From assembly GCA_018902755.1 (NCBI GenBank), contig JAHIQI010000028.1, forward strand, positions 1-5,457: a stretch of DNA of 5,457 nt, read 5' to 3'. This stretch comes from Pseudomonadota bacterium. Lineage in GTDB: Bacteria; Desulfobacterota; Desulfarculia; Desulfarculales; Desulfarculaceae. The notes under the pieces were generated by a model. It saw only the letters and a list, made by a program, of their open reading frames with translations, was not told the DNA's origin and did no database searches. Each line of letters starts with the position of its first letter. The first letter of the stretch is position 1. The translations under genes and the position numbers were made by a program. Of the stretch, positions 1 to 5,163 are shown piece by piece.

Positions 1-44
1 ACTAATCGACCGGTTAAACCAGCGCCGCTTTCACAAACAGATCA

Positions 45-136
45 AAGTGGCCGGATTGCTCCGGAATGGGTGGGCGTCATGCCCTGGAACAGGTGGGCGT
101 CATGCCTTGGAATGGGTGGGCGGGATGCTCCGGAAT
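45..136. repeat. Four tandem 23-bp repeats, probable IS21-like element end
   Basis: Four head-to-tail 23-bp units lie at 45-67, 68-90, 91-113 and 114-136. Each has the core GTGG[GC]C followed by a GGAAT or GGAAC end. Units 2 and 3 match at 20 of 23 positions, and units 1 and 4 at 18 of 23. Short repeats of this kind, ending in CCGGAAT, are what I associate with the multiple terminal transposase-binding repeats of IS21-family elements. That attribution comes from memory of the pattern, not from a match. Two plus-strand frames are open across the block (to 186 and to 229), but the translation just follows the repeat and I do not treat it as a gene. If this is an IS end, the istA/istB genes lie to the left of the window or have been lost. 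Confidence 0.5.
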
Positions 137-316
137 ACGCAAGCCTGGCTACTGAAGATCTCAATGTTGGCTTGCGGACCCAATGAACGGATAAATCTGG
201 CAAGAGTGGGCTTGCATCGGCTCTGTTAACCATGGAGAGGTTGCTCGATGTGAATGAAGTTAGCCGATAAACTTCACCGCCCCCATTAGGACACTAATCA
301 CAACAGCTTATACAAG
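137..316. other. Intergenic stretch with no gene
   Basis: No convincing coding region or RNA gene was seen between the 23-bp repeats and the stop codon of the metallophosphoesterase gene. The small ORFs here are short, and the longest run through the repeat array. One inverted repeat at 255-276 is listed separately. Confidence 0.5.
255..276 (-). terminator. Inverted repeat downstream of the phosphoesterase gene
   Basis: A perfect 7-bp inverted repeat (TGAAGTT at 255-261, AACTTCA at 270-276) with an 8-nt loop lies about 40 bp beyond the stop of the minus-strand phosphoesterase gene. Its position fits a transcript end. The stem is AT-rich and no clear U-tract follows on the minus strand, so it is a weak candidate for an intrinsic terminator. 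Confidence 0.25.
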
Positions 317-1189
317 TCAGCGGCGTGCGCGTAAACGGCCCCTGGCACGTGGGCCTTCCTCCATCCAAACACCAGCATTTAAGCGGAAAGACCGGCGGCG
401 GGCCTCGGAGTAGCCGTAGCCGTTCCAGGCCATGACCTGCACAACCACTCGGTCATGATCCAAGGTTAGCGCGTTGTAGGAGTTGGCTTCAGTGCGAAAT
501 CGGCTAGAGAGGCTGGCCCCGGCAGCCACAACCAACAGCCCTCCCCGGTGCCAAACCTTGGAAAGGGCGCGGTGGTGGTGGCCGGAGAGCGCAAGGTGCA
601 GGCCACATTCACGTGCCAAGCGGGCCACCGCGGCCTGCCAGGGCTTGGCTCGGCGTAGGGGCGGCGGTAACACGGGATGATGGGTCACCAGCACCCGCCA
701 GCGGCCCGGCGGCAGATCGCAGAGGTCGTCGCGCAGGCGCTTCAGTCTGCGGCGGGTGGCGCCACCGCCCATCCAGCGCCAGCTTTTGGTGGTGTCCACT
801 CCCAAGACCACCATACGGTCGTTCTCGTATCGGGGGGCGGTGTTTGGGCTTATGTAGAGTTGGTAAGCATCCAGGGGTCGGCGGAAACGGTGCATAGGTC
901 GGTGTATCGGCAAGTCGTGATTGCCCGGTACCACCAAGCAGGGCCGGCCAATACGTTCTAAAAAGCGTTGGCCCACGCGGAACTGGCTGATGCGCGCTCG
1001 CTGAGTCACGTCGCCGCTGACCACCACCAAATCCGGGCTCAGCTGGCGCAGGCTCCTGACCAGAGCCAGGGCCATCGCCGGCCTCACCTTGCCGAAATGC
1101 AGGTCCGAAATGTGGGCTAGCAGGCAGGTCTTCTCATCGGGCCGGCCGAGACAGCGGGATGATTGGGAAGGTATGGGGTACATTATCAC
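317..1189 (-). CDS. Calcineurin-type metallophosphoesterase
   Basis: This is a complete 290-residue member of the metallophosphoesterase superfamily, which hydrolyses phosphomono- or phosphodiesters using a two-metal centre. All signature blocks are present in order: D29-x-H31 (HISDLHFGK), GDVTQR with D60, GNHD with N90 and H91, the histidine of THHP (H170), and GHHHR with H204 and H206. These supply the expected metal ligands, so the enzyme should be active. The layout resembles the cyclic-nucleotide phosphodiesterase/Icc-like branch, but the substrate cannot be read from sequence. There is no signal peptide, so it is probably cytoplasmic. The longest frame starts at GTG 1189. An ATG two codons later (1183) is equally likely, and the domain itself begins near residue 21; no strong Shine-Dalgarno decides between them. 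The C-terminus is very arginine-rich. It lies 36 bp downstream of the 96-residue gene on the same strand. Confidence 0.93.
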   Translation of the reverse strand: MIMYPIPSQSSRCLGRPDEKTCLLAHISDLHFGKVRPAMALALVRSLRQLSPDLVVVSGDVTQRARISQFRVGQRFLERIGRPCLVVPGNHDLPIHRPMHRFRRPLDAYQLYISPNTAPRYENDRMVVLGVDTTKSWRWMGGGATRRRLKRLRDDLCDLPPGRWRVLVTHHPVLPPPLRRAKPWQAAVARLARECGLHLALSGHHHRALSKVWHRGGLLVVAAGASLSSRFRTEANSYNALTLDHDRVVVQVMAWNGYGYSEARRRSFRLNAGVWMEEGPRARGRLRARR

Positions 1190-1225
1190 CGGATTACAGT
1201 GGCAAACCGTGGAGTAATGAGCCGG

Positions 1226-1516
1226 TCATCTGGTTTCCCTTTTTCCCTGGTTCGCCTTGGGGCGGCGGTAGATGTAGTAGCCATGGGTAAAGATTTCCTC
1301 AGCCAGTTTGTCTTGATCCAAGCCCAACTGGTGCACCACCTCAGCCGATTCGACCTGAGAAGCTACCAAGTCGTTTTCACGGATGAGAATCAGGGTGTGG
1401 TGAGGCAGGGCTTGTTGCGGTTTGCTACCAGAAAGCAAAATGAGAAAAAGATTAGGATCCTGTTGGCAGACATGAGTGTCATATAGCTCGTTGCCGCCAC
1501 CAATGCCGTTTTGCAA
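1226..1516 (-). CDS. Hypothetical protein, 96 aa, phosphoesterase neighbour
   Basis: I do not recognise this family. The minus frame is preferred over the overlapping plus-strand ORF because its second half reads like a folded soluble protein: a beta-strand-like HTLILIREND segment, then an amphipathic helix and a charged stretch (residues about 60-80, containing VVHQLGLDQDKLAEEIF), then an aromatic HGYYIYRRP tail. The start is a TTG at 1516 with an AAGGA-like ribosome binding site 6-7 nt upstream; an in-frame stop at 1529-1531 rules out a longer N-terminus. An ATG at 1474 in another minus frame opens a short hydrophobic, signal-like segment, so a frameshift joining the two frames is possible but unproven. 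The gene precedes the phosphoesterase by 36 bp and is probably cotranscribed with it. Confidence 0.5.
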   Translation of the reverse strand: MQNGIGGGNELYDTHVCQQDPNLFLILLSGSKPQQALPHHTLILIRENDLVASQVESAEVVHQLGLDQDKLAEEIFTHGYYIYRRPKANQGKRETR

Positions 1517-1853
1517 GGTAAATCCTTTTCAATCGCCACACTCCGGTCGGCTGCCAGAGTTGCGGCGCTCAAAATTAACCTGGGCAGTTTTCAAACTAAA
1601 GTCTGCAGCACTCTTGGTCAAGCAAGGCTTATCGAAAAATTGTGGCGGCTTTTTGTGACCTGGAAATCCTGCCTGAAATTTGACTGGCGGCGCCCCGGTC
1701 CAGGCAGTGGCCGATTCTCTTCATAGCATTTTTACCGATATAGATATGGCTGCCCGCCGGGGACTGGCGAGGCAACCTTTAATGCTTTAGGCTGTAATAG
1801 CACGTCGTCTTCGATTCATCACCTCAGCCGTAGACACTAAATGGCATTTTCTC
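1517..1853. other. Intergenic region between divergent genes
   Basis: This 337-bp gap separates the minus-strand hypothetical/phosphoesterase pair from the plus-strand PLD-like gene, so it should hold divergent promoters. Apart from the candidate minus-strand promoter at 1593-1621, I see nothing supportable. Short ORFs cross it on both strands, but none gives a recognisable protein. Confidence 0.5.
1593..1621 (-). promoter_or_regulatory. Candidate sigma-70-type promoter
   Basis: On the minus strand TTGACC (1621-1616) is followed after 17 bp by TAGTTT (1598-1593). The -35 matches the consensus at 5 of 6 positions; the -10 is poor at 3 of 6. It lies about 75 bp upstream of the TTG start at 1516, in the right place to drive the hypothetical gene and the phosphoesterase. 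It was found by eye only. Confidence 0.3.
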
Positions 1854-2771
1854 ATGGGCAAAGCCACCTCAAATCGAGATTCTTCTCCGGCACCATCGAG
1901 GGGTGGTACGCGGGCTTCCCGCCAATCTAAAAGCGGTACTATCTTGCAACCGGGCCGCACCGTCTGGCGGGTTAGCCACGCCGAGCGCCTAGCCATTCTG
2001 GTGGACGGCAGAGTATTTTTCGACGCCTTTGTGCAGGCGGCGCGGCAGGCACAACAAAGCCTGTACATCCTCAGTTGGGACATAGACAGCAAGCTGCACC
2101 TCAACCGAGACAGGGATGAGCCCCCTTTATATTTGGGTGAATTCCTCAGCAAACTTGGCAGGAACCGGCCCCAGCTACAAATAAATATCCTGAACTGGGA
2201 CTTCGCCATGATCTACGCCATGGAGCGGGAGTTCCTGCCCATGTTTCAATTTGGCTGGCGCACCGACGACTCAGTCCACTTTGCCATGGACGGCAAGCAT
2301 CCCCTGGGGGCCTCCCACCATCAGAAAGTGGTGGTGGTCGACGACAAACTGGCCCTACTGGGCGGCTTTGATTTGGCCCGCAACCGCTGGGATACAACCA
2401 AACACGCACCAGGCGATCCCAGGCGGATCAACTCCAAGCGGCAATCCTATGTTCCCTTCCACGATGTACAGGCTATGGTGCAAGGTCCTAGCGCATCCTG
2501 TTTGGGAGAGCTTTTCCGCTGGCGTTGGCAAAGGTCCCAGGGAGAGGAACTGGCACCACCCGAAGTCTGCGATTCCGACCCTTGGCCCAAGTGGATCGAA
2601 CCCGACTTTAAAAATATTCAGATGGGTCTTGCCCGCACCCTGCCCGCCTACAACGGCGAGCCAGAGGTGCGGGAAATAGAAGAGTTCCATCTAGAAGCCA
2701 CCACTAGCACATGCTTTTCACTGATCATCTGGAATTCCCGCACCACATCCGCGACGGGTCGTTGCCGGTAA
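1854..2771 (+). CDS. Phospholipase D-like protein, 3'-truncated
   Basis: This is the N-terminal half of a PLD-superfamily protein, a family that cleaves or transfers phosphodiester head groups and includes phospholipase D and cardiolipin synthase. After a Ser/Arg-rich leader (residues 1-30) comes the family's opening block (about 35-80: VWRVSHAERLAILVDG, then LYILSWDID). One complete HKD motif, H156-Q-K158-x4-D163 followed by GG, is present. Proteins with this N-terminus normally carry a second HKD motif and run to roughly 500 residues or more. Here recognisable homology ends at residue 282 (base 2699, after EFHLEA), just where the second half should begin. The last 23 codons read through foreign DNA, namely the antisense of a radical SAM gene, to a stop at 2771. 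Two HKD motifs form the active site in this type, so the product is probably inactive. The ATG at 1854 lacks a strong ribosome binding site. Confidence 0.85.
   Translation: MGKATSNRDSSPAPSRGGTRASRQSKSGTILQPGRTVWRVSHAERLAILVDGRVFFDAFVQAARQAQQSLYILSWDIDSKLHLNRDRDEPPLYLGEFLSKLGRNRPQLQINILNWDFAMIYAMEREFLPMFQFGWRTDDSVHFAMDGKHPLGASHHQKVVVVDDKLALLGGFDLARNRWDTTKHAPGDPRRINSKRQSYVPFHDVQAMVQGPSASCLGELFRWRWQRSQGEELAPPEVCDSDPWPKWIEPDFKNIQMGLARTLPAYNGEPEVREIEEFHLEATTSTCFSLIIWNSRTTSATGRCR
2698..2699. other. Junction joining two 3'-truncated genes
   Basis: Plus-strand PLD coding sequence is recognisable up to 2697-2699, and minus-strand radical SAM coding sequence down to 2699 (ending HVLVV). The two abut with at most about 2 bp of shared sequence (CC). 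The simplest reading is a deletion between formerly convergent genes that removed both 3' ends and whatever lay between. An inversion, or a chimeric assembly, would look the same. Confidence 0.7.
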
Positions 2772-3327
2772 TGGGCTCCGTTAAAGGCCGTCACGCTACA
2801 AAAGCTGCAGAGCCGCGCGTGGTCTGAATGGCCCCGCAGGCATATCCCCCATTGAGCAAATCGTGCCGGGCCATCGGCACGTCCTTTATATCGGCGAGCC
2901 CTCCGTCATACCGGTGTCGCAGCCTGCCGTTTTGGGCGTCTTCCAAAACCTCCGGCCAGATGCCCTCTGCTTCCCCCGTAACCACCGCATCCACATGCTC
3001 CATGGCCTCCTCTCGGCACATGGTTGCGTGAATGCCGCCCATGACCACGAGTGCGCCTAGACGCCGGAAATGAGCGGCCACCTCATAGGCGCGGTTCGCC
3101 TGGGAGGTGAAAGCGGTGATGCCCACCAGGTCCGGCCGGGGCATGGCCGAGTAGTCCGGCGCGCCGAGGTTCTCGTCTATGATCTGGATTTCCCACTCCG
3201 ATGGGGTCAGGCCGGCCAGAACCATTAGACTGAGCGGCTTCCACACTCGGTAGCGGTTCCAACGGCTCTCTTTAACATTGACGATGCTTACGAGCGGGTT
3301 GGATGGGTTGATCAAATAAAGTCGCAT
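2699..3327 (-). pseudogene. B12-binding radical SAM protein, truncated and frameshifted
   Basis: This is a decayed cobalamin-dependent radical SAM gene, a class that uses a 4Fe-4S cluster, S-adenosylmethionine and often B12 for radical chemistry. The ATG at 3327, with AAAGGA just upstream, opens an N-terminal B12-binding domain (residues 1 to about 140, including DLVGITAFTSQ and VVMGGIHATM). This leads to the conserved IQTTRG that precedes the cluster motif. The uninterrupted frame stops at 2791 after 178 residues. The correct continuation is in another minus frame from 2809, reading CSFCSVTAFNG and onward to HVLVV at 2699. Only 2 nt separate G172 from the second cysteine where 12 are expected, so about 10 nt including the first cysteine codon are missing. 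After 2699 homology ends at the PLD junction. Some 209 codons remain of a family usually 450-550 residues long. It cannot bind the cluster and is dead. Confidence 0.85.
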
Positions 3328-3386
3328 CTTGTCCTTTCATTCCTGGCTAGGCATTTCACTTTTATTTCTCAATACTCACCACCGGC

Positions 3387-3827
3387 TTAATTGGCCAGTT
3401 CGGACTTGGCCTTTTGGTAGGCCTGCTTAAGATTCTGCAACGCCTCATCCAACTCGACCTTGGCCTTTTCCCAAGCCTTGCCGCTGGAGGATTGCATGGC
3501 CTTCAGCTTCTCCTGCACCACCGCCTGTTGCTTTTGAAGATCAGCCAAAACCTCCTTGGCCTTGTCTTGCCCAGCGGCGGCCTTTTTCTTGGCCTTGTCC
3601 ATCAACTGAGAAGTCTCCCTCTCCAGTTCTTGGTACTGGGCCTGGGCCTGGGCTATCAACTCATCTTGTTTCTGCTTGCTGTAGGCCACGGCGGTGTTCA
3701 CGGCCTCCTTGGCCTCTTTTTTCACTTGCTCTGCAGTGACCTTCTTGTCCCCATTGTCCCCGCACCCCGCCAAGGCCAAGGCCCCCAGGGCGATGAGAGC
3801 GATTAAAGCCGCTAATGTCCTTTTCAT
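3387..3827 (-). CDS. Alanine/lysine-rich helical lipoprotein
   Basis: This 146-residue protein has a clear lipoprotein signal: MKR, a hydrophobic stretch at residues 5-20, and the lipobox LAGC with Cys22 as the lipidation site. Position +2 is Gly, not Asp, which favours the outer membrane in Gram-negative bacteria. After a short linker (DNGDKK) the rest is almost entirely charged and Ala/Gln/Lys-rich, predicting a long amphipathic helix or coiled coil from about residue 30 to 145 with no enzymatic motif. That suggests a structural or surfactant-like envelope role, as in other LEA-like or apolipoprotein-like helical proteins, but no specific family was recognised. A GGAGG at 3839-3835 lies 7 nt before the ATG, fixing the start. 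It lies 111 bp downstream of the CsbD-like gene and 59 bp upstream of the radical SAM pseudogene. Confidence 0.85.
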   Translation of the reverse strand: MKRTLAALIALIALGALALAGCGDNGDKKVTAEQVKKEAKEAVNTAVAYSKQKQDELIAQAQAQYQELERETSQLMDKAKKKAAAGQDKAKEVLADLQKQQAVVQEKLKAMQSSSGKAWEKAKVELDEALQNLKQAYQKAKSELAN

Positions 3828-3896
3828 GCATCAACCTCCGCGTTTTTGATTGACTTGAGGGTTTAAAACCTGATGCGGCGTGATCCAACATCTATT

Positions 3897-3917
3897 CCAG
3901 CCAACCCCAAAGGCTGG
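3897..3917 (-). terminator. Short hairpin after the csbD-like gene
   Basis: CCAGCC (3897-3902) and GGCTGG (3912-3917) form a GC-rich 6-bp stem with a 9-nt loop, 21 bp beyond the stop of the CsbD-like gene on the minus strand. No U-tract follows, so it may attenuate or stabilise a transcript end rather than terminate it efficiently. Confidence 0.25.
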
Positions 3918-3938
3918 CCGGTGCATGACACCTACGCT

Positions 3939-4118
3939 CTATTTCCCTACAACCTTCTCGATCTCTCCGGCTTTTTCCTGTATTTTGCCGGCCCTCTTTT
4001 CGTTCTTGCCGGCGCCTTCCAGTTCAGCATTCATGCTGGCTTTACCAGCAAGTTCCTTGATCCCGCCTTTTACTTTGTGGAACTTGCCTTGTGCTTGGTC
4101 TTTGGTGCTGGATTTCAT
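3939..4118 (-). CDS. CsbD-like small stress protein
   Basis: This is a 59-residue gene on the minus strand. The product is hydrophilic and helical, with the CsbD-family pattern: a Q-x-x-GK...VKGGIKELAGK block (residues 8-26) followed by a second GKxEKRAGKIQEKAGEIEKVVGK-like half (residues 37-59). CsbD proteins are typically 50-70 residues, are abundant, and are induced by general stress (sigma-B in Bacillus, stationary phase or osmotic stress elsewhere). Their biochemical role is unknown. The start ATG at 4118 is preceded by AAGGAGGA, with the GGAGG core (4128-4124) 5 nt away. It lies 58 bp downstream of the DUF1328 gene, a frequent partner of csbD in proteobacteria, and probably shares a transcript with it. 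The longer plus-strand ORFs over the same bases have no recognisable protein and are its antisense. Confidence 0.88.
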   Translation of the reverse strand: MKSSTKDQAQGKFHKVKGGIKELAGKASMNAELEGAGKNEKRAGKIQEKAGEIEKVVGK

Positions 4119-4176
4119 GATGTCCTCCTTAAAAAACTTCAGGTTAATTTCGATCCGGTCTTGGCACGGCCTAGTT

Positions 4177-4362
4177 TCAGAGCATGCGGCTCTGCGCCCT
4201 GCGGCGGAACAGCAGCCAGCCGATAAGCGCCACGAGAAAAAGGACCAGGAAAGCCAAGAAAATGATTTGCGCGATGTCTGGCACAGCCGTGGAGATGTTG
4301 GTGAAGGCGAAAACGCCTGCCACCAAAGTTATTATCAAGAACCCAAAGGTCAACTTGAGCAT
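4177..4362 (-). CDS. DUF1328 family small membrane protein
   Basis: This 61-residue protein has two transmembrane helices (about residues 4-20 and 31-52) joined by the short FTNISTAVPDIAQIIF loop, and a basic RRR C-terminal end. That is the DUF1328/YtjA pattern: MLK/R start, hydrophobic helix, FTG-like turn, AKILF-like second helix. Members are normally 50-60 residues long, sit in the inner membrane, and have no known biochemical function; they often occur with other stress-response genes. GGGAG at 4373-4369 precedes the ATG by 6 nt and supports the start. The gene lies between the repeat protein (99-bp gap) and the CsbD-like gene (58-bp gap), all on the minus strand. Confidence 0.88.
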   Translation of the reverse strand: MLKLTFGFLIITLVAGVFAFTNISTAVPDIAQIIFLAFLVLFLVALIGWLLFRRRAQSRML

Positions 4363-4461
4363 TTACGTCTCCCGGGAAATTGATTTGCTCCAGCTCGGGC
4401 CAGGAGATGGCCTAGTGTTTTCCTCATACTTTGTGGCAATCGTTGCCTTCTCTATTCTTGT

Positions 4462-4962
4462 CTATTTGCGTGGCGGCGGCTTGATCACATCCTCCGCACC
4501 TTTGATTGAAGTTATCAGGGCGCTCCTTACGGCCTGCGAAGCATCCGCCCCGATTGCGTCGCCGGCTTCAACGGCTCCGGTGACAGCTTCCTTGGTGGCC
4601 GCGCTGACGTCGGTGCCCGCCTTGGCTCCCGCCTTGATGGCGACCTCGGTCGCTGCAACAGCAGTCTTGCCAACATCGGCACCTACTTCCGAACCCGCCT
4701 TCACCACTCCAAAGACCGTGCTCTTTATGGTCACATATAAGTCGCCACCAATATCGTTTGCAGCCTCGATAGTCCCTGACACGATCTCTCCGACTCTCTT
4801 TTCAACGGCAATCGTCAAATTGCCCGCACCCGCAATCGTCGCCTTCACCATATCCGCAGTGGTCTCCGTGACGGCTTGGGCTAATTCGCCTGTACCTTTA
4901 AGGGCTCCAATGACTGCATTTTTGGTTACTCTGGTAATCACTGACAGTGTGCTCTCACCCAT
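4462..4962 (-). CDS. Ala/Gly/Val-rich protein with six 22-residue repeats
   Basis: No family was recognised. The 166-residue product has no signal peptide, no cysteine and very few aromatics. After a 21-residue lead it divides exactly into six gap-free 22-residue units, at residues 22-43, 44-65, 66-87, 88-109, 110-131 and 132-153. A partial seventh (KGAEDVIK) follows, then a PPPRK tail. The loose consensus is [K/E][A/G][G/A]-x-[E/D]-[I/L/V]-G-x-[D/A] near the start, aliphatic residues mid-unit, and a [T/A]-[I/V] end. A 22-residue period is two 11-mers, as in amphipathic helices of apolipoproteins, synucleins and some LEA proteins, so membrane- or lipid-surface association or desiccation-type protection is a reasonable guess, not a demonstration. 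GGAGG at 4973-4969 lies 6 nt before the ATG at 4962. It is the first gene of the DUF1328-csbD-lipoprotein run. Confidence 0.8.
   Translation of the reverse strand: MGESTLSVITRVTKNAVIGALKGTGELAQAVTETTADMVKATIAGAGNLTIAVEKRVGEIVSGTIEAANDIGGDLYVTIKSTVFGVVKAGSEVGADVGKTAVAATEVAIKAGAKAGTDVSAATKEAVTGAVEAGDAIGADASQAVRSALITSIKGAEDVIKPPPRK
4504..4899 (-). repeat. Six degenerate 66-bp (22-codon) coding repeats
   Basis: Codons 22-153 of the repeat protein form six in-frame 66-bp units with no insertions between them. Conservation is at the amino-acid level, especially the first seven positions ([KE]AG-x-[ED]-[IV]-G in units 4-6). The DNA is well diverged, indicating an old duplication held by selection, not a recent expansion. 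Confidence 0.65.
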
Positions 4963-5026
4963 TTCAAGCCTCCATGGTCAGCTTCCCATTTCAAAAAATA
5001 ATCGTCTCTAAACTATGCTGCCGATG

Positions 5027-5099
5027 CCGGGTTTCTTATGCTTTTAGCCTTTTGAGGCCCTCGGCTAGCGTTGCCGCTCCCCCGCCAAAGGCGCAACCC
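5027..5099 (-). other. GC-rich stretch with several complementary arms
   Basis: The gap between the upstream radical SAM gene and the repeat-protein gene holds several complementary arms: TAGCC/GGCTA at 5045-5049 and 5063-5067; GTTGC/GCAAC at 5070-5074 and 5093-5097 enclosing GCC-AAA-GGC (5084-5092); and GGGTT/AACCC at 5029-5033 and 5095-5099, which competes with the previous pair. On the minus strand it would lie in the 5' leader of the repeat-protein gene or the 3' end of the radical SAM transcript. I could not match it to a known riboswitch, and no U-tract marks it as a terminator. Confidence 0.25.
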
Positions 5100-5163
5100 T
5101 GCCTCCTTACCATTTGCATTAAGCAGCCTGTCCGCCTTCCTGTTTCCGGCAAGCACTTGGCAT

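Noticed and set aside
1163..1486. Plus-strand 107-aa ORF overlapping the hypothetical gene
   Set aside because: It overlaps the 5' end of the phosphoesterase gene in antisense, and the minus-strand product looks more like a folded protein and fits the operon; some doubt remains.
1854..2771. A functional single-HKD, Nuc-type phosphodiesterase
   Set aside because: Single-HKD nucleases are shorter and start differently. The N-terminal block here belongs to two-HKD PLD-like proteins, and the frame ends in antisense of another gene.
3414..3806. Plus-strand 130-aa Leu/Gly-rich ORF
   Set aside because: Its leucine runs are the complement of the Lys/Gln/Glu-rich coiled-coil codons in the minus-strand lipoprotein, which has a clear lipobox and Shine-Dalgarno.
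3873..4383. Plus-strand ORFs of 117 and 167 aa with hydrophobic segments
   Set aside because: They are antisense to the CsbD-like and DUF1328 genes, which have family patterns and good ribosome binding sites on the minus strand; the plus frames resemble nothing.
4435..4447. Small palindrome GGCAA-TCG-TTGCC after the repeat-protein gene
   Set aside because: The stem is only 5 bp and no U-tract follows on the minus strand; too weak to call a terminator.
4184..5011. Plus-strand 275-aa ORF rich in Ala, Ser, Pro and Thr
   Set aside because: It is antisense to the repeat-protein and DUF1328 genes. Its composition is the complement of Ala/Gly/Val-rich coding DNA, and it lacks a ribosome binding site as good as that of the minus-strand gene.
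5147..5162. Sigma-54-like promoter on the plus strand (GGCA...TTGGCA with GG-N10-GC spacing)
   Set aside because: It has three mismatches to the consensus and points into the antisense of the radical SAM gene with no plus-strand gene downstream; probably chance.
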